Origin: Papillibacter cinnamivorans DSM 12816
GTDB lineage: Bacteria > Bacillota > Clostridia > Oscillospirales > Oscillospiraceae
Direction: 5' to 3'
NCBI RefSeq assembly: GCF_900176335.1
Contig: NZ_FWXW01000003.1
Span: 62,001-126,000 of the forward strand
Length of the DNA stretch: 64,000 nucleotides
The position numbers and the translations under genes are program-made. Under the pieces are notes generated by a model. That model was given only the letters and a program-made list of their open reading frames with translations, was not told the DNA's origin and did not search any database. Position 1 is the first letter of the stretch. The number at the start of each line of letters is the position of its first letter. This document shows, in pieces, positions 16,935 through 24,877 of this stretch.

Positions 16935-18287
16935 ATGATCAAGGCGGATCTATCCGGCGGCATGTCATTTTTCCCAAAGGGAGGCCTGGAAGCCCTCGCG
17001 CCCCAGCTGCAGACGGCGCACCGCGCCCTCCTGGAGGGCACCGGCGCGGGAGCGGAATACACCGGCTGGGTGGAGCTTCCCCGGCGGTACGACCGGGAGG
17101 AGTTTTCCCGCATCCAGCGGGCGGCGGAGGACATCCGCACCCATTCGGACGCTTTGGTGGTCATCGGGATCGGAGGGTCCTACCTGGGGGCGCGGGCAGC
17201 CCTGGAGCTGCTGCGCTCCCCGTATTACAACCTGAAGAAAAAGGATACGCCGGACGTCTTTTTCGCGGGGAACACCCTTTCGGGAGACGCCCTGGGGGAC
17301 ATTCTGGAGCTGCTGGGGGACAGGGATTTCTCGGTGAACGTCATCTCCAAGTCAGGGACCACCCTGGAGCCCGCCGTGGCCTTCCGGACCTTCAAAGACT
17401 TGCTGGAGCGCAAATACGGCAGGGAGGGCGCGAAGCGGCGGATTTTCGCCACCACGGACAAAAGCCGGGGGGCTCTGCGCACCCTTGCACAGGAGAACGG
17501 CTACACATGCTTTTCCGTGCCCGACGACATCGGAGGAAGATACTCGGTCCTTACGGCGGTGGGGCTTCTCCCCATGGCGGCGTCCGGAATCTCCACCGGT
17601 ATGGTCATGGCGGGGGCGGAGGAAGCCATGGAGGCCCTGGCCGCGCAGAACATGGAAAACCCCGCGTGGCTCTACGCCGCGGGGCGGAACCTTCTTTACG
17701 GGCAGGGGAAGCGGATCGAGGTGCTGGCGTATTTCGAGCCCGCCTTCCGCTTCATGGGAGAATGGTGGAAGCAGCTTTTCGGGGAGAGCGAGGGAAAGGG
17801 CGGCCGCGGCATCTTCCCGGCCAGCGTGGAGTACACCGCGGACCTGCACTCCATGGGGCAGTATATCCAGGACGGGGAGCGCGGGCTTTTTGAAACCATG
17901 GTCCGCTTTTTAAAGCCCCGGAAGGATCTGTCCGTGGCGCCGGAGGCGACCAACGCGGACGGGCTGGACTTTCTCACGGGGCGGGGGCTGCAGGAGATCC
18001 AGGAGCAGGCACGGCTGGGAACAAAGATCGCCCACGCCGACGGAGGCGTCCCTAATCTCCTTCTCACGGCGGAGGAGATCAGCGAGCGGACCTTCGGCCA
18101 GCTGGTGTACTTTTTCGAGCTTTCCTGCGGGCTTTCCGGATACCTGCTGGGGGTGAACCCCTTCGACCAGCCCGGCGTGGAGGCTTACAAGCGCAACATG
18201 ATGGCCCTCATGGGAAAGCCCGGGACGGAACGGGAGCGGGCGGAAATCAACGCGCGCATCGCGTCCCAGGGGGGCGGCGGTCTATAG
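16935..18287 (+). CDS. pgi: Glucose-6-phosphate isomerase
   Basis: A 450-residue isomerase converting glucose 6-phosphate and fructose 6-phosphate in glycolysis/gluconeogenesis. It is the short Firmicutes form. VIGIGGSYLGARAALE near residue 77 is the N-terminal SIS signature. The phosphate-binding SKSGTTLEPA, the catalytic-region VGLLPMAASG and the late VNPFDQPGVEAYK segment are conserved. ATG at 16935 has GGGAGG at 16923-16928; an in-frame ATG further upstream lies within the previous terminator region. Monocistronic context. Confidence 0.96.
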   Translation: MIKADLSGGMSFFPKGGLEALAPQLQTAHRALLEGTGAGAEYTGWVELPRRYDREEFSRIQRAAEDIRTHSDALVVIGIGGSYLGARAALELLRSPYYNLKKKDTPDVFFAGNTLSGDALGDILELLGDRDFSVNVISKSGTTLEPAVAFRTFKDLLERKYGREGAKRRIFATTDKSRGALRTLAQENGYTCFSVPDDIGGRYSVLTAVGLLPMAASGISTGMVMAGAEEAMEALAAQNMENPAWLYAAGRNLLYGQGKRIEVLAYFEPAFRFMGEWWKQLFGESEGKGGRGIFPASVEYTADLHSMGQYIQDGERGLFETMVRFLKPRKDLSVAPEATNADGLDFLTGRGLQEIQEQARLGTKIAHADGGVPNLLLTAEEISERTFGQLVYFFELSCGLSGYLLGVNPFDQPGVEAYKRNMMALMGKPGTERERAEINARIASQGGGGL

Positions 18288-18321
18288 TCATTAACAATCG
18301 GTGAATTTGCTCAAATATCGG

Positions 18322-18350
18322 TTGTAACCCCGGCGCGTATATGGTAAAAT
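18322..18350 (+). promoter_or_regulatory. Sigma-70-type promoter of the P-loop protein gene
   Basis: TTGTAA (18322-18327), 17-bp spacer and TAAAAT (18345-18350), about 60 bases before the TTG start. Confidence 0.6.
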
Positions 18351-18410
18351 ACAGGCAGTAACCGGAAACCGCCGATCCTGTTTCCGAACTATCAAAAGGA
18401 GTGACGCGAT

Positions 18411-18821
18411 TTGGTTAAAGTAATCATGGGACTGAAAGGTTCCGGAAAGACCAAGCAAATGATCGAAATGGTCAACGCAGCCGGTCACAGCGAGTCCGGC
18501 CATGTCGTCTGCATCGAGCGCGGCCCCAAGCTGACCTATGATCTCAACTACAAAATCCGCCTGATCGAAGCCAGTCATTATGAAATGAAAAATTTCGACT
18601 TCCTGAAGGGATTTATCAGCGGGCTCTACGCCAGCGATTATGATATCTGTCACGTTTTCATCGACAGCATCACAAAGGTGGTCCCCAGCGAATACAACGC
18701 CGAGGTGGACGCCTTTATGGAATGGCTGGAGAAGTTCTCCGAGGCAAATCACGTCAAATTCACGCTTACCGTCAGCGCCGACGTCAATCTGGCCACCGAA
18801 AGAATGAAAAAATTCTTTTAA
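18411..18821 (+). CDS. Small P-loop NTPase of unknown function
   Basis: A 136-residue protein starting with TTG after AAAGGAG. Walker A is G7-LKGSGKT at the N-terminus. A hydrophobic strand ending in [12 protein letters not shown] near residues 80-90 is a plausible Walker B. The remainder is short, without sensor or arginine-finger motifs I can name. It has its own promoter and is followed by the flavin reductase-rubredoxin gene. I do not recognise a characterised family; it may act in spore formation or as a twitching-type ATP-binding regulator, but that is a guess. Confidence 0.8.
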   Translation: MVKVIMGLKGSGKTKQMIEMVNAAGHSESGHVVCIERGPKLTYDLNYKIRLIEASHYEMKNFDFLKGFISGLYASDYDICHVFIDSITKVVPSEYNAEVDAFMEWLEKFSEANHVKFTLTVSADVNLATERMKKFF

Positions 18822-18967
18822 CCATACATCTCCGGGTCCTGCCCTGGCAGGGCCCGGAATTTAACGCGCGCTTTGACCGGAACACGGCGGGCCCGGCATC
18901 CGTCCGGGACGGCCCGTTTCCCGAAAGGGCGGCGCAGCACCAAGGTACGGCAGAAAGGGAGAGCAAA

Positions 18968-19639
18968 ATGGAAGAAATGAAATTCGACAAAAGCGTATTT
19001 TTCGACATGTCCTACGGCATGTACATCCTGGGCGTCATGGACGGCGAGCGGCCCACGGGGTGCGTCGTGAACACGGTGTTCCAGATCACCAGCGAGCCGT
19101 CCGTTGTGGCCGTGAGCGTTAACCACGACAACTACACCAACGGGTGCATCAAGAAAACCGGGATGTTCACCGTGAGCATCCTCTCCGAGTCGGCGCCCCA
19201 GGAGGTCATCGGCACCTTCGGCTTCAAATCCGGGAAGGACACCGACAAGTTCGCCTCCGTCCCCTATACCATGAACGAGGCGGGGCTTCCCTTCCTGCCG
19301 GACAACACCTGCGGCACCCTCACCTGCAAGGTGGTGGATTCCGCCGAGCTTTCCACCCACACGGTCTTCTTCGCCCAGGTGATCGGCGGCGTCCGGCGCG
19401 CGGCGGGAGACCCCATGACCTACTCCTATTACCACAAGGTGAAAAACGGCAAGGCGCCCAAGAACGCCCCCACCTACCTCAAGGACGAGGACATCCCCAA
19501 GACGGCCCCGGCGGAAAAATGGGTCTGCGGCATCTGCGGCTACGTCTACGACGGCAGCCAGGGCCCCTTCGAGAGCCTCCCGGACGACTGGAAGTGTCCG
19601 GTATGCGGCGCTCCGAAAGAGATGTTCAAAAAGCAATAA
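18968..19639 (+). CDS. High-molecular-weight rubredoxin (flavin reductase-rubredoxin fusion)
   Basis: A 223-residue protein. Residues about 1-160 form a flavin-reductase-like FMN-binding split barrel ([19 protein letters not shown] and [17 protein letters not shown] regions). The last about 45 residues are a rubredoxin domain with CGICGY and CPVCGAP iron ligands. Such fusions pass electrons from NAD(P)H to flavodiiron proteins that reduce O2 or NO in anaerobes such as Moorella. ATG at 18968 follows AAGGGAG. A flavodiiron partner is not in the window. Confidence 0.92.
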   Translation: MEEMKFDKSVFFDMSYGMYILGVMDGERPTGCVVNTVFQITSEPSVVAVSVNHDNYTNGCIKKTGMFTVSILSESAPQEVIGTFGFKSGKDTDKFASVPYTMNEAGLPFLPDNTCGTLTCKVVDSAELSTHTVFFAQVIGGVRRAAGDPMTYSYYHKVKNGKAPKNAPTYLKDEDIPKTAPAEKWVCGICGYVYDGSQGPFESLPDDWKCPVCGAPKEMFKKQ

Positions 19640-19653
19640 GGCGATTTATCGGA

Positions 19654-19693
19654 TAAGGGCTCTGATTTTGACAAATCAGAGCCCTTATTTTAT
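19654..19693 (+). terminator. Intrinsic terminator after the rubredoxin gene
   Basis: A perfect 15-bp inverted repeat (19654-19668, 19673-19687) with TGAC loop, followed by TTTTAT. It marks the left border of the AT-rich defence cassette. Confidence 0.9.
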
Positions 19694-19877
19694 GTCCAGT
19701 AATTGTAAAATGGTGAAATATGTAGTATGGTGAAGGTAAACATGTAATTTGGCATTATAGCAATAATGGGAAGTTCACCTTTAAACCCCAAAAGCGGTAC
19801 TTTCGAACAAGGTCCGAAGTGGATCCACCGGAACCCTATTTTTTGGCGAACAACATCATTTTAGGTGGTGGAACAAA

Positions 19878-20933
19878 ATGAAACTAAGTGAGGTTTATCG
19901 CACAATTCCATACGATTTATCCGGTTCAGTAAGTAAGAATCGCTTCCGGCAGGAAATTCTATGGGGTATAAGCAAAATGTTCGACTTGTTTGACAAGCCG
20001 GAGTTTTGCGTCATATTCGATTATAAGTGCGATATAGAAATTCATCTCAGCGATTCCATTGAGTTTTACCAAATAAAATCCCAAAAGGCGCAAAAGCCAT
20101 ATAGCTTTACAGACCTGAGCAAAGTGGAAGGTACTGGCAGTATTATAGGGAAACTGTTTGTGTTGAAAGATACCTCTTGCCCTGAAACACGGATTAAATG
20201 CGCTTTGGTATCTAATCGCTTTCTAAAGATAAAGGGAAAAGAATTATCTGACGCGGAAGTCATTGATTTTGATGCTCTAGACGACAAATTGAAAGCTGTT
20301 GTCCAAAATGCTCTAAAATCAGAGTTAAGCCGTGACGAAATTGATTTAAGGGATCTGCGTTATATTTACACATCAATGGATTTGATTTCGCCAGAAAACG
20401 CTGTCAAAGGGCAGATCGACAGTTGTTTTGAAAAAATCAAAGGCTGTGAACCCGCTAAGCCAAATGCCTTACACAGACTGGTTTTCGATACTGTCCAGAA
20501 AAAGGCGTGTTACGAATTTGCAGCCGATGATTTTGACGAACTGGTTAAACAAAAAGGTGTTACAAAAGATGAGCTTGACTCTATTCTTGAGCAATACAAA
20601 GAGAAAACCGACAACTCTTTGGAACAGGTTCAGGCATATATAGAAGAATACTATCAAAAAGTCTCCGAACGGAAAAAGCTAAAGACGGCGCTGGCAAAAG
20701 TATTTGAGGCTGAATATAATTCTCAGATTTTGCAAAGAAAAGAGCGAGAAATTTCAGCATACCTGATAGATAAAAGCGAATCTAAAACCTTGTTGGATGA
20801 TTCAACTGAAGTTTTGGCGGATGTCCTTATAACCGCATTTGGGGATACGTTTCCGTTAGAATATTCAAAGCAGGAAATATATGTTTTTGTTTTGTTAGTC
20901 ATCAAACGCTGGGAGGATGGGAAATATGAGTAA
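19878..20933 (+). CDS. DUF4297/Cap4-like nuclease, effector of a two-gene defence cassette
   Basis: A 351-residue protein whose N-terminal part matches the layout of DUF4297 dsDNA nucleases (Cap4 of CBASS, LmuA of Lamassu). Conserved positions are R24/Q25/E26 in the first helix and the D52-x-E54 ... Q65-x-K67 core (CDIEI followed by FYQIKS), a PD-(D/E)xK-type site. The C-terminal half is helical with predicted coiled coil and no SAVED domain. Its stop overlaps the ATPase start by 8 bases. Codon use and base composition are clearly more AT-rich than the neighbours, indicating transfer. Nuclease activity is inferred. Confidence 0.75.
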   Translation: MKLSEVYRTIPYDLSGSVSKNRFRQEILWGISKMFDLFDKPEFCVIFDYKCDIEIHLSDSIEFYQIKSQKAQKPYSFTDLSKVEGTGSIIGKLFVLKDTSCPETRIKCALVSNRFLKIKGKELSDAEVIDFDALDDKLKAVVQNALKSELSRDEIDLRDLRYIYTSMDLISPENAVKGQIDSCFEKIKGCEPAKPNALHRLVFDTVQKKACYEFAADDFDELVKQKGVTKDELDSILEQYKEKTDNSLEQVQAYIEEYYQKVSERKKLKTALAKVFEAEYNSQILQRKEREISAYLIDKSESKTLLDDSTEVLADVLITAFGDTFPLEYSKQEIYVFVLLVIKRWEDGKYE

Positions 20934-22641
20934 GTTGCTTTTTAATAAACTCTATATCTTTTCAAGCCCTGATAAAACGGCGAGGGTTATTGGGTTTGCC
21001 GCTGGCAAGACAATAATTACTTCAAGCTCTATCGATGGAACTAACCGTGGTAAATCTGTCATAATGAAGTCGCTGTATCATGCAATGGGCGCAGACTGTA
21101 ATTTTGACGATATGTGGGATGATAACAGCAAAATCTATATTTTGAATTTTACCGTTGATGGCAATGAGTTCTATATTTTCCGTCATAGTAGCTTATTTAA
21201 GATTTTTGATGCGGATAAAAATATTATCTTCAAGACCGTATCTCGGCATGAACTATCCGAAAGATTGAATGATATATTTCATTTTGCTGTAAAACTTCCA
21301 GCTAGGCAAAATAGTAGTAAGGCTCTGCCAGAAGAAAATGAAGAAATTCAAAGGCTTGAGATAACACCTCCGGCTTACAATTATTTACTGTATTTTGTTG
21401 ATCAAGATGGGCAGAAAGGTTCGCAGTTTAGCTCGTTCAAAAGCCTACAGCAATACCCTGACTTTAAAACTAATACGCTATATTATCATTTTGGAGCTTT
21501 TGACGATGACTATTACGATTTAACAATTCAACAAGAAAAATTGATAGAACAACAGAAGCGGAATATCCGTGATGATGAGATGATGCATTTAATGCTTGAT
21601 AGGGTTTATGCAAATATCAACGGTGTTTCATATTCCAAAGATATTGAACATCTTTACCACGATATTGACCGCACAAAAGCGCAATATAATGAAATTGCAA
21701 AAAAACTAAGTGAAATCCGCAGCAAGCTCATTACTTTGCGAAATGATAAAGAGGAACTTTTACTACACATTAGCTCTCTTTCCGAACTTACGAAGGAAAA
21801 CGACAAACAGATTCAATCGCTTAATGATCATATTTGCCCATTGTGCAGCTCTTATTTGGATAATCCGCTCCACTTGAGAATTAAGCGCTACAATACTGGC
21901 GATGATATTATCCTTTTGTCAGGTGAATTGCAGATTGATGTTCAGAGAATAGAAAGAGATATAGCAAAGCAAGAAATAGAATATACCGAATGGCTAAGTA
22001 AGCTGAATGAATATGAGAGTGCACTTAATTTACATTCTTCTGAAATCAACGACGTCCTGCGCCATAAAGGATATATCGAAATAAAGGAAAAAATGTCTGA
22101 CGATCTTCATGCGTTGCGTGATCGAGCGGATCAGCTCGAAGCACAGCTAAAAAACATTAACAAAAAACTACGAAAATACAATGATGCAAAAAAGAAGATA
22201 AACACACGGTATTATGAGCTTATGCTTGTCGATAAAAATCGCTTTGGGCTTGATGGTATTAAACCGAAAACCTTTGAGAACATACAAAAGAGCTTTTCTT
22301 CCGGCGGGAGCAACAACCCTATCGCAACAATTGTGTGGTATGTAAATTTGCTCAAACTGAAGCATGAGTTCAATCCTGGCACAATTGATTTCCCGGTGGT
22401 TCTGGACAGCCCTAATAATGCAGAAACTGATCAAGAAAAGAAAAATCAGGTTTACCAGTACATTTGTGAGCGTGTTACTGATAACCAGTTAATTGTGTCC
22501 GGCATAGGTTTTCTGGATATGCAGATTCAAAATGTTAAATTTGATAAGATTATTAAGTTGGATAACCCTAAATATAGTTTACTTTTGGAAAAGGACTATA
22601 CTGAAAACATTGATATCCTAAATGAACTTAATTCAAAATAG
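20926..22641 (+). CDS. SMC/Rad50-like ABC ATPase with zinc hook (LmuB / ABC-3C-like)
   Basis: A 571-residue ATPase. The N-terminal P-loop is DGTNRGKS (GKS at residues 42-44), degenerate at the first glycine. Two coiled-coil arms flank a CPLC zinc-hook at residues 304-307. The C-terminal lobe has an ABC signature-like SSGGSNN near residue 458 and a Walker B strand ending VVLDSPN near residue 490. This is Rad50/SMC architecture in short form, as in the sensor subunit of Lamassu and ABC-3C systems. ATG at 20926 is preferred over 20917 because GGAGG is at 20912-20916. AT-rich. Confidence 0.8.
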   Translation: MSKLLFNKLYIFSSPDKTARVIGFAAGKTIITSSSIDGTNRGKSVIMKSLYHAMGADCNFDDMWDDNSKIYILNFTVDGNEFYIFRHSSLFKIFDADKNIIFKTVSRHELSERLNDIFHFAVKLPARQNSSKALPEENEEIQRLEITPPAYNYLLYFVDQDGQKGSQFSSFKSLQQYPDFKTNTLYYHFGAFDDDYYDLTIQQEKLIEQQKRNIRDDEMMHLMLDRVYANINGVSYSKDIEHLYHDIDRTKAQYNEIAKKLSEIRSKLITLRNDKEELLLHISSLSELTKENDKQIQSLNDHICPLCSSYLDNPLHLRIKRYNTGDDIILLSGELQIDVQRIERDIAKQEIEYTEWLSKLNEYESALNLHSSEINDVLRHKGYIEIKEKMSDDLHALRDRADQLEAQLKNINKKLRKYNDAKKKINTRYYELMLVDKNRFGLDGIKPKTFENIQKSFSSGGSNNPIATIVWYVNLLKLKHEFNPGTIDFPVVLDSPNNAETDQEKKNQVYQYICERVTDNQLIVSGIGFLDMQIQNVKFDKIIKLDNPKYSLLLEKDYTENIDILNELNSK

Positions 22642-22646
22642 TTTGC

Positions 22647-22665
22647 CACACGCAGCGTGTGTTTT
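22647..22665 (+). terminator. Weak stem-loop after the defence cassette
   Basis: CACACGCAGCGTGTG followed by TTTTG, 6 bases after the stop. Short stem; may assist termination. Confidence 0.4.
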
Positions 22666-22788
22666 GTTACAAAAAGCATCTTCAGGATAACTTGATCCAA
22701 AATCGGCAGGGTTCCCATTATGTTTATAATGTCTAGCACTTTTTAAATCAGTATTTTGCAGTTTCAACTTAATCCTTAAATTTATAAA

Positions 22789-22820
22789 GGCAGGGAAAAT
22801 CCGGGGGGATTTTCCCTGCC
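22789..22820. terminator. Convergent intrinsic terminator
   Basis: A perfect 14-bp inverted repeat (22789-22802, 22807-22820) with GGGG loop, between the defence cassette and the leftward GH18 gene. T-rich sequence follows on both strands. Confidence 0.85.
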
Positions 22821-22839
22821 TTGTTGGTTTTCCGCTCTT

Positions 22840-24558
22840 TTATCTCTCGGACAATATCTCGGACCAGATGTTGAAGTAGAGGGGTTTGACGTCGTCGTCA
22901 TAAGTCGGGATAGTGCCGAGGCGCCAGACGGAGACGCCGGTGACGCCGAAGAGGCGGGCGAGCTTGATCTTGGCCTCGACGCTGCGGGCGTCCTCGTACC
23001 AAAGGAGGACGGAGGTCCCGTCGGTATTGTTGTATGTAATATAGGGGTTCTGATACCGCTCGGAATAGTGCATCACGGCGCCGGCTGTGGTGAGCTTTGT
23101 ATAAATCTCCGAAGGGGTGAGGCTGACGGAAGCGGCGTCAATCACCTTTTCATTCTGCATGTGCCAGCCGACGCTGTCCATGCTGAGGGCCAGGACGATC
23201 TTGGAGGTGTCGGCCACGCCGGTATCCGGATCTGTTATCTCGCGCAGAGCGTAATACACCTGCTCCAGGGGAGTGAGGGGGGTGGCGGTGAAGCCGGTGC
23301 CCACCAGCACCGCGTCCATGGTGTCGGCGTTATAGTCGTGAGCCATGAGGATCACCTCGTCGGCGGCGTTTCCGATGGCCTTATAGTCATACCCGTCGTA
23401 ATACACACCGTCGGCGGTGACGGGGGGGACGGTGACATAGAGGGTCTTCCCCAGCTTGTCCAGGGCGGTGTTCAGCTCGTTTAAAAAGGCGGTGAAGCCC
23501 TCCTTCAGGGCGGAACCCTTCATGCCCTCGAAATCGATGGTGACGCCGGAGTAGATATTGGCGCCCGCCTCGGAATAGATTTTGGTCACTTCGTTCACGA
23601 TGGCACTGACCGCCTGGGTCCTGGCCGCGGCGGTGAGGAGGACCGCGCTGCACATATCGGTCTGAGTCCCGTCGGACAGGGTGACCTTCCGGGAGGTGTC
23701 CATATACACGCTGAGATTGGCGGGGACGCCCTCCTGCTTAAAGTAATCGGTTGCCAGGGTGTAGCCGGAGGGGATCTTGTATTCGTTGCTGTCGGATCCC
23801 GTGGTATTGAGCCAGGCGCCCGTCCCGGCGGAGTACTCCATGCGGCTCCAGCCCAGAGAAACGGCGTCCATATCGGCGGCCAGCTCCTTCTGGCTGTAAG
23901 AGCTGATGGCATAAAACCCGTGAAGCCAGGTGATTTTAGAGGCGTATTTGTCGTATACCCGCATGAGCATGGTGATGGCTTCCTCCCGGGAGGCGGTCTG
24001 CCTCGGGCTGAAGGTGACGGAGGTGGTGCCCTTGGTCATACCGATGTCGTAGGCGATGGTTATGTATCCCTTATTGGTGGAAACATCCTTGAAGGGCAGG
24101 CCGTAATCCTGCACGACGCCGGACAGGACGGTATACCCCAGGGCCCGGACCAGCATGACGGCCATCTCCTCCCGGGTGATTGCGTCCCGGGGACGGAAAT
24201 TTTTGTTCTCCGCTGTAACCGCGCCGTTTAAATAGGCGGTTTCCACCGCGGAATAGTACCAGGCGGTGGTATCCTGGTTGTCATCATAGCTGCCGGAGGC
24301 GGGGGTCACCAGGTCCCAGCCCATCATGCGGCACATCAGAAGGGCGAATTCGCCCCGGGTGATCTTGATCCCCAGGCCGAATTTATTGCCGCCGATCCCT
24401 TTCACGAGGCCCTGCTGCACGGCCTCCGTAATGCTAGCCTCGGCCCAGTGCCCGTCCGGCACGTCGGTAAAGCCCGCCACGGCGGCTAAAGCCGTCCCCG
24501 GCAGAAGGCCGAGGCACAGCGCGCCCGCCAGAAGCAGGGCGATAATCTTTCCTTTCAT
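22840..24558 (-). CDS. Secreted SLH-domain glycoside hydrolase family 18-like protein
   Basis: A 572-residue exported protein. Signal peptide about residues 1-25 (MKGKIIALLLAGALCLGLLP). Three S-layer homology repeats follow (GFTDVPDGHWAEASI, then two with TREEMAVML and SREEAITML), which anchor to secondary wall polymers. The C-terminal about 340 residues are a GH18-type barrel with the catalytic-strand motif YSGVTIDFEGMKG, holding the putative acid glutamate. Related proteins (YdhD/YaaH-like) act on peptidoglycan or spore cortex. Start at 24558 places the signal peptide at the N-terminus. Confidence 0.88.
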   Translation of the reverse strand: MKGKIIALLLAGALCLGLLPGTALAAVAGFTDVPDGHWAEASITEAVQQGLVKGIGGNKFGLGIKITRGEFALLMCRMMGWDLVTPASGSYDDNQDTTAWYYSAVETAYLNGAVTAENKNFRPRDAITREEMAVMLVRALGYTVLSGVVQDYGLPFKDVSTNKGYITIAYDIGMTKGTTSVTFSPRQTASREEAITMLMRVYDKYASKITWLHGFYAISSYSQKELAADMDAVSLGWSRMEYSAGTGAWLNTTGSDSNEYKIPSGYTLATDYFKQEGVPANLSVYMDTSRKVTLSDGTQTDMCSAVLLTAAARTQAVSAIVNEVTKIYSEAGANIYSGVTIDFEGMKGSALKEGFTAFLNELNTALDKLGKTLYVTVPPVTADGVYYDGYDYKAIGNAADEVILMAHDYNADTMDAVLVGTGFTATPLTPLEQVYYALREITDPDTGVADTSKIVLALSMDSVGWHMQNEKVIDAASVSLTPSEIYTKLTTAGAVMHYSERYQNPYITYNNTDGTSVLLWYEDARSVEAKIKLARLFGVTGVSVWRLGTIPTYDDDVKPLYFNIWSEILSER

Positions 24559-24814
24559 TTTTTCGCTCCATTCCGCCGTTATCCGGCGCATCCGATTGTT
24601 CCAAAGGCGTCCCCCGAAATATCTCTTCCCACAACTTATCCGGGAGACGGGGTCTTAAGCCCCGCCCGGGAAAAGGGGGACATCCTGTCTTATTTTAGCA
24701 GGAAGCGGGCTTTTAGGCAAGCCGATGGGTCAGGAAGTTTTTCCCTGCATAAGACGTCGAACGCACCCGATTGGTTCCGAGAGAACACTTCGGGGGCCGG
24801 CACGGTTCTTGCTC

Positions 24815-24843
24815 TTGTAGAACTCTGTTTTTTTTGATATAAT
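24815..24843 (+). promoter_or_regulatory. Sigma-70-type promoter of recJ
   Basis: TTGTAG (24815-24820), 17-bp spacer containing a T8 tract, and TATAAT (24838-24843). Confidence 0.75.
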
Positions 24844-24877
24844 TTTCTATAATATACATCTCTCAGCGGCGATTGGA

